This document shows positions 1 through 8,403 of a DNA stretch of 64,000 nt, one piece after another. The notes under the pieces were generated by a model that had not been told where the DNA came from, ran no database searches, and saw only the letters and a list, made by a program, of their open reading frames with translations. The translations under genes and the position numbers were made by a program. Positions within the stretch are counted from its first letter, which is position 1. Each line of letters opens with the position of its first letter. The DNA is from Candidatus Korarchaeum sp. (GTDB taxonomy: Archaea; Korarchaeota; Korarchaeia; Korarchaeales; Korarchaeaceae), in assembly GCA_020833055.1 (NCBI GenBank), contig JAJHQZ010000003.1:83714-147713 (forward strand), in the 5' to 3' direction.

Positions 1-32
1 GTTATAGGGGGGCCCTCCTCTCAGAGCATTGG

Positions 33-371
33 ATGAACTCCCTCAATTACGAGACCAGATGGATGAGCAAGAGGGAGATAGCTGAGGCTTCACTCGATGC
101 ATATGAGAGATTGCTCACCGAGAGGTACCTCCAGGGGATCGTTGATGAGGAAGCTTATGAGCTAGCCATGGGGAGGATAGAGCTCGATAAGATCATCCTG
201 GATAGAGTTGAGAGGGGGATCCCTATAGATGATTTGAAGGATAGGATAGATGAATTAGCGAGGGAGTATGATGCTAGAGTTAAGAAGGGGCTCTCCCTAT
301 ATCCGACGAGCGGATTAGCAGAGAGTATCAGGAACCCCATCTTAAGGGCCCTCATAGCTTTAGTCAGATGA
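33..371 (+). CDS. hypothetical protein, possibly partial at 5' end
   Basis: Not recognised. The product is a short, charged, mostly helical protein of 112 residues or fewer, with many Glu, Arg and Leu and no membrane segment or cysteine motif. The reading frame stays open upstream to the window edge, so the true start may lie outside; ATGs at 33 and 63 are both possible. It converges on the radical SAM gene that ends at 364, overlapping it by 8 bases. No function can be inferred. Confidence 0.55.
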   Translation: MNSLNYETRWMSKREIAEASLDAYERLLTERYLQGIVDEEAYELAMGRIELDKIILDRVERGIPIDDLKDRIDELAREYDARVKKGLSLYPTSGLAESIRNPILRALIALVR

Positions 372-1182
372 AACTACCGATGAGTTCCTCTGGGATGGAG
401 CAGCAAGCTTCAACTCTCTCCAGATTCAGGGAACCGTGGGGGTTCGCTATCCTATCCACTATACCCAGGAGCATCCTATCATATTCTCTCTTTAGCCAGG
501 GAGCCCTCATGCATCCTAAGCTCACCCTAGAGACCTTCCTCAACTCCTCGGCTGCCCCTCTGAGGGTTTCAGGGCTTGGAGCTGTTTCATTCGAAAACTT
601 AGTCCCTGGAGTAGGTATGAACCCTAAAATAACGGTCCTCCTTATCTTGAGTTCCCTTATGATATCGATATACTCCCCTAGGGAGCCCTCCCTGGAGCCG
701 GGGAGCCCCAATATTATGTGGGGAACTACCTCTATCCCCTCCCCCGAGAGGTTCTCCATCCCCCTCAGATGATCCTCGAGGCTGAGATTGAGCCCCTTCG
801 CAATCCTAGCGGAGTTCTCATCCATTAACTCAAAATCTGCAATATCAACTCCAGCCTTCCCTAGATCCTGAGCCTCCTTCTTATCCAGAGGACCTGTATG
901 AACGCTTATTACGAAACCTATCCTCTTGAGCTCTCTCATAGCCCATAGGAAAGGTTGAATGGGTAGTTTCCCCTCTCTATTATATCCCCCGCTTATCAGG
1001 ATCCCCCTGGCTCCCCTCTTCCACCCAGAAATGCCTAGTTTAACTAAATCCTCCGGTCTATTCACGCTGAGCATCCCCTCTAGCCACCTCCCCCCGCAAA
1101 TCGGGCAGTTCAGCTGACAAGTCCTCCCAGTTATACTGACCTCTATGAACTTCCCCCTAGGGAAGAAACCTGAGGTAGTCAA
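364..1182 (-). CDS. radical SAM protein, LipS1/LipS2-type lipoyl synthase component (putative)
   Basis: A CX3CX2C radical SAM cluster motif (C22, C26, C29) sits close to the N-terminus of a 272-residue protein. The rest resembles the biotin-synthase-like archaeal radical SAM family COG1856, with a late GCMR motif and a C-terminal Cys-Cys pair. The gene overlaps the next radical SAM gene (1157-2074) by 26 bases, so the two are one transcriptional unit. Paired proteins of this kind in Thermococcus form lipoyl synthase, inserting two sulfurs into octanoylated proteins. The radical SAM call is certain; the lipoyl role is inferred from pairing and family resemblance. Confidence 0.7.
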   Translation of the reverse strand: MTTSGFFPRGKFIEVSITGRTCQLNCPICGGRWLEGMLSVNRPEDLVKLGISGWKRGARGILISGGYNREGKLPIQPFLWAMRELKRIGFVISVHTGPLDKKEAQDLGKAGVDIADFELMDENSARIAKGLNLSLEDHLRGMENLSGEGIEVVPHIILGLPGSREGSLGEYIDIIRELKIRRTVILGFIPTPGTKFSNETAPSPETLRGAAEELRKVSRVSLGCMRAPWLKREYDRMLLGIVDRIANPHGSLNLERVEACCSIPEELIGSFI

Positions 1183-2074
1183 GAGAGGCCCTCACCTCCT
1201 CCCTCACTCCTTCCCATTTCGACTCCAGGAGCTCCTTAGATGGGAAATTGTACAGCTTGCCGCTGGGTCTCTCGTTGTAGAAGGGCCTGTTGCATCCCGG
1301 GCATCCCGATGTCAGGAAAGCCTCCTTATAATCATCGGGATCCAGAGATCTGACCCTCCCGAGCGGGATCCCCTCCCTCAGGAAGTAATTGACGATCTGG
1401 ACGAACCTGTAGTAAGTTATTGGAGGGGGCTCCCTATCCTGGAGCGGGGTCCCCGGGACTGGAGTGAAAGCGAAGAGGGCGACTGCTCCTCCTCTATCGT
1501 ATATATACGACATGATCCTCACTATATCCTTCAGATCCTCGCCCAATCCAGCTATTAAGTGGACGTAAACGTTCCCCTTACCGTATACCCTCAATGATCT
1601 CTCGAAGAATTTTAGATAGGATTCGAAGGATCCGGGCTTCCTAACCGCTTCGAATAATGAGCTTGAAGTTGCATCTATACCTATCCCTATCATTTGAGAG
1701 TTCCTCCTCAGTTCAAAGAGCTCCCTCTCCCCCACTGGGTTAGTCGAGATAGATACGGGGATCTCGAAGAGTGATGAAATTTTCACTAAATCCCTCCAGA
1801 ACATCCTCCTCAGGACGGATTGTATACAAACCCTCTCGAATAGCTTCTGAGCGCTCAAAATATACTCCAATTCCACCTCAGGCCAGCTCACCCTTGAGAC
1901 TCGAGATTCCTCGATCCATTGAGGGCAGAAGAGACAGCTAGCTGAACAGCCTCCCGAGAGGAGGAGGTAAGCTGTCCTCGGATAAACTTCCAATTTCACT
2001 CGCGTTATTCCGATCCTCGCTAGAGTCCCGATAGAGGCTCTTATTTTTATGCCATCTCCCGGATTATCGAGCAT
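1157..2074 (-). CDS. radical SAM protein, biotin synthase-related, LipS1/LipS2-type partner (putative)
   Basis: This 305-residue protein has a CX3CX2C motif at C43, C47 and C50. Near residues 255-275 it carries a second cysteine pair in the string GCPGCNRPFYNERP, typical of the COG2516 biotin synthase-related family and possibly ligating an auxiliary Fe-S cluster that would donate sulfur. It is the first gene of a two-gene leftward operon with 364-1182, divergent from the aldehyde oxidoreductase gene. A lipoyl synthase function in complex with its neighbour is likely; another sulfur insertion reaction is possible. Confidence 0.72.
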   Translation of the reverse strand: MLDNPGDGIKIRASIGTLARIGITRVKLEVYPRTAYLLLSGGCSASCLFCPQWIEESRVSRVSWPEVELEYILSAQKLFERVCIQSVLRRMFWRDLVKISSLFEIPVSISTNPVGERELFELRRNSQMIGIGIDATSSSLFEAVRKPGSFESYLKFFERSLRVYGKGNVYVHLIAGLGEDLKDIVRIMSYIYDRGGAVALFAFTPVPGTPLQDREPPPITYYRFVQIVNYFLREGIPLGRVRSLDPDDYKEAFLTSGCPGCNRPFYNERPSGKLYNFPSKELLESKWEGVREEVRASLDYLRFLP

Positions 2075-2094
2075 CCCCTCTCCAGTGCAAAGTA

Positions 2095-2107
2095 AGTTTT
2101 TAACTTT
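2095..2107 (+). promoter_or_regulatory. TATA-like promoter element for the aldehyde oxidoreductase operon
   Basis: The AT-rich stretch GTTTTTAACTTTT lies about 30 bases before the ATG at 2134 in a 59-base divergent intergenic region. The spacing suits an archaeal TATA box with a very short leader. A GGTG just ahead of the start could pair with 16S rRNA. The assignment rests on position and composition only. Confidence 0.45.
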
Positions 2108-2133
2108 TCAGTACCGCTACCCCGGGTGCTCTC

Positions 2134-3996
2134 ATGAGGGGTGGATGGACCGGTAAGTTACTCAGGGTCGATCTCAGCAAGGGTAAGTCAGTGGTCCAGG
2201 ATCTAGATCCTAAAGTCGCCGTGGACTTCCTGGGAGGGAGGGGATTCGCGGTAAAAACTTTGTGGGATGAGCTCCCCCGGGGAACTGATCCTCTATCCCC
2301 TGAAAACTTACTGATACTCGCCACGGGCCCCCTAACTGGAATAAGTATGCCTAGCAGCGGGAAGCTGGTCGTCGCCGCTAAATCGCCCCTCACCGGGGGC
2401 TACGGGGATGGGAACATAGGGACGAGGGCATCAGTCCAGCTTAAGAAAGCTGGATACGATGCTGTAGTAATATCGGGGAAAGCTGAGAAGCCATCTATTC
2501 TGAGCATAGAGAACGATAAAGTTGAGATAAAGGATGGTAGAGATCTATGGGGTCTCGATACTTACAAAGCCCAGGAAGAGCTCGAGAGACAGTATGGGAA
2601 GAACTCAGGGATATTGGTCATAGGGCCTGGCGGCGAGAGGCTCGTGAAGTTCGCAGTGATAACTTCTGAGAAGGGAAGGGCGGGCGGGAGGCCGGGGATA
2701 GGTGCTGTGATGGGTTCGAAGAACTTGAAAGCGATAGTGATAAGGGGGAGCAAGGAGATCCCGTTAGCAGACCCTAAGGAGGTAGCGAGACTGGGAGCTG
2801 AGTCCTTCAGAGACATAAAGTCCAAGGATAATTACGATTTCTGGGTGAGGCAGGGGACGATGGCTACTGTCGAGTGGGCGAATGCAAATGCTGCCCTACC
2901 GACTTACAACATGAGCGAGGGCGTTTTCGATGGTTACGATAAAGTGGGCGGTAATGCTATGGAGAAGATATACAAGATAGGGCAGAAGGGATGCCCGAAT
3001 TGCAATATGCCCTGCGGGAACATAAATGAGATAAAGGAGGGTCCGTACAAGGGGAGAGATACTGAAGTGGATTACGAGAACATAGCGATGCTGGGGCCCA
3101 ACTTGGGGATAGATAATATGAATTGGGCCCTCACTCTCAACTTGATCGCTGATGAATTTGGTGTGGATACGATAAGCTTGGGAAGCGTGCTAGCGTTCAC
3201 TACGGAAGCGATGAAGAAGGGTTTAGTTAGCGAGGGAGACATCGGCCTCAAGCTCGATTGGGGGGACGGGCAGGCTTACGTGGAACTAGCTAAGAGGATA
3301 GTGAGTAAGGAAGGTTTCGGATCTATTCTTGCTGAGGGAGTGGCTTATGCATCGCAGAAGATAGGTAAGGGATCGGAGAGGTTTGCGATGCATGTGAAGG
3401 GGCTTGAGATAAGCGCATACGATTGCCACGCATACATAGGGATGGCACTAGCCTATGGGACGAGCCCCATAGGCGCCCATCACAAGGACGCTTGGTTCAT
3501 CTCTTACGAAGTGAGGGAGGGCAGAGGTATAGTTAGCGAGGAGAGGGCCAAGAAGCTGATATGGATGCAGAACGTAAGAGGTGGTTTCTTCGAAAGCGCT
3601 GCTGCTTGCAGATTACCATGGGTAGAGGTCGGTTACGATCTCGGGTGGTATCCCAAGTTCCTGAAGGCAGCTACGGGACTGGACTACAGTTGGGATGACC
3701 TCCACGTAGTAGCTGATAGGATCTACACGCTGATGAGGGCGTTCTGGGTCAGGGAGAAGGGAGGATGGAGCAGGTCCCTAGATACTCCCCCAGCTAAGTG
3801 GTTCGAGGAGCCCCAGACTAAGGGTCCTCTAGCCGGTAGCAAGCTCAACAGGGATGATTACGAGAAGATGCTGACTTGGTACTATGAGAACAGGGGATGG
3901 GATCAGAACGGTATCCCGAGGAAGAGTACCTTGAGGAAGTTGGGCCTCGATTGGGTCATACCTGAGCTGGAGAGAGTGGTCTCCCTGAGTGAGTAG
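2134..3996 (+). CDS. aor: tungsten-dependent aldehyde:ferredoxin oxidoreductase
   Basis: It oxidises aldehydes to carboxylic acids with ferredoxin as electron acceptor in the cytoplasm. The 620-residue length, N-terminal WTGKLLRVDL-type start, and cluster ligands C287, C290, C294 (CPNCNMPC) and C492 match the AOR family closely; the spacing is nearly identical to the Pyrococcus furiosus enzyme (C288, C291, C295, C494 as I recall). Pterin-binding glycine-rich stretches surround residues 70-110. The next gene encodes a MoaD-like protein, the usual AOR partner for pterin cofactor supply. Substrate range cannot be read from sequence; AOR, FOR and GAPOR paralogues exist, and AOR itself fits best. 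Confidence 0.93.
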   Translation: MRGGWTGKLLRVDLSKGKSVVQDLDPKVAVDFLGGRGFAVKTLWDELPRGTDPLSPENLLILATGPLTGISMPSSGKLVVAAKSPLTGGYGDGNIGTRASVQLKKAGYDAVVISGKAEKPSILSIENDKVEIKDGRDLWGLDTYKAQEELERQYGKNSGILVIGPGGERLVKFAVITSEKGRAGGRPGIGAVMGSKNLKAIVIRGSKEIPLADPKEVARLGAESFRDIKSKDNYDFWVRQGTMATVEWANANAALPTYNMSEGVFDGYDKVGGNAMEKIYKIGQKGCPNCNMPCGNINEIKEGPYKGRDTEVDYENIAMLGPNLGIDNMNWALTLNLIADEFGVDTISLGSVLAFTTEAMKKGLVSEGDIGLKLDWGDGQAYVELAKRIVSKEGFGSILAEGVAYASQKIGKGSERFAMHVKGLEISAYDCHAYIGMALAYGTSPIGAHHKDAWFISYEVREGRGIVSEERAKKLIWMQNVRGGFFESAAACRLPWVEVGYDLGWYPKFLKAATGLDYSWDDLHVVADRIYTLMRAFWVREKGGWSRSLDTPPAKWFEEPQTKGPLAGSKLNRDDYEKMLTWYYENRGWDQNGIPRKSTLRKLGLDWVIPELERVVSLSE

Positions 3997-4004
3997 GGGG
4001 GAGC

Positions 4005-4295
4005 ATGAGGATAAGGTTCTTAGGGAAGCCCAAGGAGATCATGGGAGGGGTCATTGAGCTAGATATCGGGAGGGCCACACTCAGAGAAGTGCTGGAGAGG
4101 CTGCCTGAGGACGTAAGGAGGCTCATAACTGATGGAGAGAAGCTGAAGATGATAGTACTGATAAATGGAGTCTCCGCTGAGTCCAAAGGCGGACTAGATG
4201 CTCCTGTATCCCAAGATGACGAGCTCACTGTGATGCCAGAGATAAGCGGGGGCTCCCCCACTATTTTCGTTCCGCTCACTACTCAAAGGGAGTAA
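4005..4295 (+). CDS. MoaD/ThiS-family sulfur carrier-like protein
   Basis: A 96-residue ubiquitin-like protein in the position usually occupied by the MoaD partner of AOR, starting 8 bases after the aor stop with a GGGGGAGC ribosome site. The fold signature is clear (REVLERLPEDV, VLINGV, DELTVMPEISGG). The Gly-Gly that normally ends such proteins is at residues 82-83 and is followed by 13 more residues (SPTIFVPLTTQRE). Activation as a thiocarboxylate would need removal of this tail, or the protein acts without activation. Its role in tungstopterin synthesis is inferred from its neighbour. Confidence 0.8.
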   Translation: MRIRFLGKPKEIMGGVIELDIGRATLREVLERLPEDVRRLITDGEKLKMIVLINGVSAESKGGLDAPVSQDDELTVMPEISGGSPTIFVPLTTQRE

Positions 4296-4684
4296 CCGAT
4301 ACCCTCCTCCGACTTGGGCTGGGGTATCGGTGGGAGGGGTGGGGGCACCCCTATCGATCTGCACACTATTATTACCTCACTAGTCCCGACCGTATATACG
4401 CTCTGAACTATGGGAGCTGGCAATTTCCCCTCCTTAACATCTGAGAGCAGCTTCTCAATCTCATCCGGGGAGCCCCTAGTGATTACTCTACCCTCTACAG
4501 TTATCCTAGCTATAGAGGGCATATAGCTAACATCTATCACGAATTTGCACTTAGTGGAATTACCCTGTCTCTCTACCCTACCTATGTTCATATTGACTGC
4601 TATCTGGAGGTTCTCAGGCAGTGGATCCTCGGGCTCCACGAACCTCTCGCCCAGCACTCTCATGACCCTAACGACAACTTCCAT
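4283..4684 (-). CDS. SecB-like fold protein (putative), hypothetical
   Basis: About 133 residues from the ATG at 4684; the reading frame is open further upstream, but that would run into the divergent ATP-cone promoter. The pattern of a beta-rich core with VSYMPSIARITVEG, a helix, then VQSVYTVGTSEVIIVCRSIGVPPPLPPIP resembles SecB-family proteins, which end in a helix with GIPPPLP-like residues. A chaperone or antitoxin-chaperone role would follow from that family, but no toxin gene is adjacent. The gene tail-overlaps the MoaD-like gene by 13 bases on the opposite strand. Confidence 0.55.
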   Translation of the reverse strand: MEVVVRVMRVLGERFVEPEDPLPENLQIAVNMNIGRVERQGNSTKCKFVIDVSYMPSIARITVEGRVITRGSPDEIEKLLSDVKEGKLPAPIVQSVYTVGTSEVIIVCRSIGVPPPLPPIPQPKSEEGIGYSL

Positions 4685-4751
4685 CTGGGGAGCGTGTATG
4701 AGGAGCAGAAAAGTTTTTCGTATACTTAAGGTATGGAGGTCGGGTGATAGT

Positions 4752-5009
4752 TTGACCAAGGTGAGGAAGAGGGATGGGAGGGAGGAGGAGTTCTCCAAGA
4801 TGAAGATAGTTTCTGCGTTGATAAAGGCCGGATCTTCTGTCGAGCTAGCTGATAAGATAGCTGAAGAATGTGAAAGCGTATTCAGGGGTAAGGATTACGT
4901 GGAGACCTCTGAGATAAGGGAATTCGTATTGAGTAAGTTGAGAGATGTAGATAAGCAATCTTACGAGAATTGGTTGAGGTTCGATTCTAGAGCCAAGGGA
5001 TTGGGGTGA
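4752..5009 (+). CDS. stand-alone ATP-cone domain protein
   Basis: Starting from the TTG at 4752, preceded by GGTGAT, the product is 85 residues and consists only of an ATP-cone: TKVRKRDGREEEFSKMKI, then a helical bundle ending in SYENWLRFDSRAK. This domain normally sits at the N-terminus of ribonucleotide reductases or in the NrdR repressor, where it senses ATP/dATP. Neither a reductase domain nor a zinc finger is present here. It is followed nine bases later by an IMPase-family gene. Possible roles are nucleotide sensing or regulation of a reductase encoded elsewhere. Confidence 0.75.
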   Translation: MTKVRKRDGREEEFSKMKIVSALIKAGSSVELADKIAEECESVFRGKDYVETSEIREFVLSKLRDVDKQSYENWLRFDSRAKGLG

Positions 5010-5018
5010 GAGCCTTAG

Positions 5019-5774
5019 ATGATCCTCGAGGATCTCATAGATCTCTCTCTGAGAATAAAGGATCGCGTGACAGAGTACTTAGGCTCCGATGAGGAGTTAG
5101 AATACTTGAGTGAAGGGGGAGACTATGCTAGGGCTGTCGATGAAGCAGCGAAGCTCGAGATAGAGAGATGGGCATCGGAATCGAGGAGACCGAGTATTCT
5201 GAGCGAGGAGAACGGTTTCATAGAGGGTGAGTGCGATGGGCTCATCTTAATAGATCCCGTGGATGGCAGCTCTAATGCTGACAGGGGGATACCTTTCTCG
5301 TGCGTCTCAGTAGCGTATTCCCTCTCCAATTCCATCAAGGACCTCTCCGCTTCTGTAATACTCAATATATTCTCAGGCGATCTCTACTATGCTGAGAGAG
5401 GGAAGGGGGCGTATAAGAACGGTTGTAGGGTGAGAGTGAGGGACTTCAGGGGGACTCCAGTGATATATGCCCCTTGTCAGGAACCGGATCCATTAGCTGG
5501 TCTTTACTTCAAGCAAATAGCTAGGAGAGATTATGGGTCGATAGCCCTAGGGCTCGCTCTCGTATCCGAGGGGAAGCTGGACCTCCTCATCGATTTGAAG
5601 GGGGACCTCAGGATAGTGGATATAGCAGCAGGCTTATTGTTAGTTAAGGAAGCTGGAGGATCCGTTTTCATAAATAAAGTCGAGATAAGTGGGTTGAATA
5701 GAGAATTCGGCCTAGTGGCAGGTGTTGAGGAACTATCATCGATTTTGGCTCCTAAAAATTATCTTAGACTTTAA
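5019..5774 (+). CDS. suhB: inositol monophosphatase/fructose-1,6-bisphosphatase family phosphatase
   Basis: A Mg-dependent sugar phosphate phosphatase of 251 residues. It shows both family signatures: SEENG followed by the metal-binding DPVDGSSN near residues 64-90, and LRIVDIAAGLLLVKEAGG near residues 200-217. Archaeal members often hydrolyse both inositol-1-phosphate and fructose-1,6-bisphosphate, so the substrate is uncertain. It probably shares a transcript with the ATP-cone gene just upstream. A T-rich stretch follows its stop. Confidence 0.85.
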   Translation: MILEDLIDLSLRIKDRVTEYLGSDEELEYLSEGGDYARAVDEAAKLEIERWASESRRPSILSEENGFIEGECDGLILIDPVDGSSNADRGIPFSCVSVAYSLSNSIKDLSASVILNIFSGDLYYAERGKGAYKNGCRVRVRDFRGTPVIYAPCQEPDPLAGLYFKQIARRDYGSIALGLALVSEGKLDLLIDLKGDLRIVDIAAGLLLVKEAGGSVFINKVEISGLNREFGLVAGVEELSSILAPKNYLRL

Positions 5775-5790
5775 AAAATCGTTTTTTATT
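5775..5790 (+). terminator. T-rich terminator candidate after the IMPase gene
   Basis: AAAAAATCGTTTTTTATT lies directly after the stop codon. Archaeal termination commonly uses such T-runs on the coding strand. The rest of the 78-base gap to the tRNA holds nothing I can name. Confidence 0.4.
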
Positions 5791-5852
5791 GACTCTCAAA
5801 TAAGAGGTCCTATCGAGAGATGAGAGATCGTCCCGAAATCTTTTATGAGCGA

Positions 5853-5925
5853 AGCCCCGGGGGGGTCTCGAACCCCCGACCTGCCGCTTACAAGGCGGCC
5901 GCTCTGCCGACTGAGCTACCGGGGC
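5853..5925 (-). tRNA. tRNA-Thr (anticodon TGT)
   Basis: A complete cloverleaf reads on the minus strand: acceptor GCCCCGG/CCGGGGC, D arm TAGCTCAG, anticodon stem GCCGC/GCGGC with loop CTTGTAA, and T arm GGGGG-TTCGAGA-CCCCC. The discriminator base is T and CCA is not encoded. The anticodon TGT reads ACA. No intron is present. It is very similar to the tRNA-Thr(CGT) at 17026-17100. Confidence 0.96.
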
Positions 5926-5956
5926 TCTTTAATACTTCCGTATGGAAAATTTAAGC

Positions 5957-7318
5957 TTAATCCTCTATCTTACTGAGCTCGAACTCCTCATGCAGAGCCC
6001 TCACAGCTTCCTCCCCATCGCTACCATTCACCACGAAGGATATGCTCAGCTCAGACGAGCCCTGAGCTATCATCTTAACGTTTATACCTCTCTCAGCTAC
6101 AGCTCTGAAGACCCTAGCGGCCACTCCCGGGGTCCCCCTCATACCTGAGCCTATCGCCGCTACAGCTGCGCAATCCCTCTCTATCAATACCTCCCTGAAG
6201 AGGGTCCCGAGCCTCGCTTCCACTAGACCTCTAGCTCTCTCAGCTGCCTTACTATCTAGTAATACAGATATATCTGACTCTGAGATCGATTGCGATATCA
6301 TCCCGACGTTTATATGACTCTCACCCAGGACTTTGAAGAACATATGAGCTATCCCAGGCCTCCCAACCATGCGAGCCCCCCTGACGGTCAGTATGGATAC
6401 CCCTTTCTTCATCCCGATTGCTCTGACCACACTTCCAGACGAGCTCTCCGATATGAGGGTCCCCTCACACCCCCTATTTCTGAAGTTCCTTATCCTTATT
6501 GGGGTCTTAGTAGGTATTGCCGGCTCCAAAAACCTTGGATTCATTCTTTTTGCTCCAAAATGAGCCATCTCTATAGCTTCGGAGTAGGAGACATTCTTCA
6601 GAACTCTAGCGTCCCTGACTACCTTGGGATCGGCCGTCATGAGGCCGTCCACATCCGTCCAAAGGCAGACCTCACGAGCTGAGAGTGAGGAGCCTATCAG
6701 TACGGCCGTCAGATCGCTCCCCCCTCTGCCTAGCGTCGTGATCTTGCCGAGCATAGTGACGCCTGAGAAACCCGCAACTACTGGAACGGTGTCTTCGAGG
6801 AGAGGCAAGAGCCTCGTCCTCAAGTATACCCTAGTGGCCTTGATAAGGGGGTTGGCATTACCGTAGCATTCATCAGTGACTATACCAGCCTCCCCACCAG
6901 TTAGGAACCTTGAATTAACCCCTCTTTCCCTTAAGAGTCCAGCTAGGATCTTACCGCTGAGGTTCTCGCCGAACGATGCGATAAGATCCCTTATCCTAGG
7001 GGTCGATTCCCCTAAGTAAAGCATTCCCCTCACTATCCTCTCCAACTTATTTAGATCCTTCCTCACGTCCTCGCATCTGATCCCCAATTCCTCGCAAATC
7101 CTAAGATGTACCTCTTCTAGGTCGGATAGGACTCTGCTCGCGTTAACTTCATCGCCAGATGCAGCTAAGTTGTGGAGCTTGAGTAAGGAATCAGTCACAC
7201 CCTTAATCGCTGAGATAACTATGACCTTCCTCTCATTCTGCTCCATTATGTAATCTGAGATCTCAATGAAGTCCCTCGATCCCTCTAGTATCGATCCCCC
7301 GAATTTCATCACAAGCAA
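5957..7318 (-). CDS. lysC: aspartokinase
   Basis: It phosphorylates aspartate, the first step towards threonine, methionine and lysine. The 453-residue protein begins with the kinase motif MKFGGS, has the central GRGGSDLTAVLIG and LWTDVDGLMTADPKVV stretches, and ends with two ACT regulatory domains (about residues 305-450). Feedback control by an amino acid is therefore likely. The ATG four codons in (before KFGGS) is an alternative start. It overlaps the homoserine dehydrogenase gene by 10 bases, so the two are translated together. Confidence 0.93.
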   Translation of the reverse strand: MLVMKFGGSILEGSRDFIEISDYIMEQNERKVIVISAIKGVTDSLLKLHNLAASGDEVNASRVLSDLEEVHLRICEELGIRCEDVRKDLNKLERIVRGMLYLGESTPRIRDLIASFGENLSGKILAGLLRERGVNSRFLTGGEAGIVTDECYGNANPLIKATRVYLRTRLLPLLEDTVPVVAGFSGVTMLGKITTLGRGGSDLTAVLIGSSLSAREVCLWTDVDGLMTADPKVVRDARVLKNVSYSEAIEMAHFGAKRMNPRFLEPAIPTKTPIRIRNFRNRGCEGTLISESSSGSVVRAIGMKKGVSILTVRGARMVGRPGIAHMFFKVLGESHINVGMISQSISESDISVLLDSKAAERARGLVEARLGTLFREVLIERDCAAVAAIGSGMRGTPGVAARVFRAVAERGINVKMIAQGSSELSISFVVNGSDGEEAVRALHEEFELSKIED

Positions 7319-8325
7319 GCTCCCACCTCGCTCAACCTCATCCTGAGCTCTACTAAGTCCCTTATCAGAGCCATCGCTGTCTCATCGCCTCCCGCGCCCT
7401 TCCCTATCAGTGTGTGCCTCCCCGACGACTCAGCGAAGAACGAGACTGCGTTCAAAGCGCCGGATACTGCTAGGGGATCTGTCCTCTCTATTATCTCAGG
7501 CCTAACTCTCGCTCCCGATTCATCAGAACTTGCTATCAATCTTAAGGTCCTTCCCTCCTCTAATATCCTCTCATCCAATTCTATCCCTCTAATGCCCGTT
7601 ATCTCCACATCTCTTATAGTCAGATCAGTCTCCATCGCGAGGTTAGATAGTATGACGAGCTTAGCAGCTGAGTCGAGGCCATCTATATCATTGGACGGAT
7701 CTGCTTCTGCATAACCCAGTTCTTGAGCCTCCCTCAGGGCACTCTCGAATGGTAGTCCTGATTCCATCCTCGTCAATATGTAATTCGTAGTCCCATTGAG
7801 GACCCCCTTTATAGCTAGCACTCTCTCCCCTATCAGGCATTTCCTGATGAACCTGACGAAGGGCACGCCCCCTCCTACTGTAGCGCTGAATAGGAGATGA
7901 AGACCACTCTCTTGAAACATTTCAATTAAAGCAGGCATTTCTAAAGCAAATGGACCCTTATTAGCTGTTATCACATGCTTTCCAGTGTTCAAGGCTGCTT
8001 TAATATATGAAAGGGATGGTTCCCCAGTCTTGAAATCCGATGGGGTGACATCTATGAGCACTTCAGCGTCCACGCTCCTTATCAGTTCCACCCCTCTGAT
8101 CCCTACTTCGCGAGAGTGCCCAGATAGAGAGCCCTCCCTGACCTTCAGCTCTAGTATCTCCCTGGGGTCAAGCCCCCTCTCATCTTGGACAGCTGAGGAG
8201 GAATCTGCTACAGCTACTAAAGTCGGGTTCAGACCATACTTCGACCTCAATTCCGGGGCCTTCTCAATGAACAAACGTAAGAAGGATCTACCGACTACAC
8301 CCAGCCCCATCAATACCACACGCAT
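7309..8325 (-). CDS. hom: homoserine dehydrogenase
   Basis: It reduces aspartate semialdehyde to homoserine. The 338 residues carry the N-terminal nucleotide-binding glycines GLGVVGRSF, the TANKGPFA catalytic region, and GVLNGTTNYILT with the downstream EADPSNDIDG. There is no C-terminal ACT domain, so this is the short archaeal form. It is the promoter-proximal gene of a hom-lysC pair, divergent from moeA. Aspartate semialdehyde dehydrogenase is not in the window. Confidence 0.95.
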   Translation of the reverse strand: MRVVLMGLGVVGRSFLRLFIEKAPELRSKYGLNPTLVAVADSSSAVQDERGLDPREILELKVREGSLSGHSREVGIRGVELIRSVDAEVLIDVTPSDFKTGEPSLSYIKAALNTGKHVITANKGPFALEMPALIEMFQESGLHLLFSATVGGGVPFVRFIRKCLIGERVLAIKGVLNGTTNYILTRMESGLPFESALREAQELGYAEADPSNDIDGLDSAAKLVILSNLAMETDLTIRDVEITGIRGIELDERILEEGRTLRLIASSDESGARVRPEIIERTDPLAVSGALNAVSFFAESSGRHTLIGKGAGGDETAMALIRDLVELRMRLSEVGACL

Positions 8326-8403
8326 ATTAGGGGAGCTTGAGAGGTCATGTATTTAAAAAATTTACACGGCAATTATTTTAACTGGGGAGCTCAGTTAACC
8401 CAG

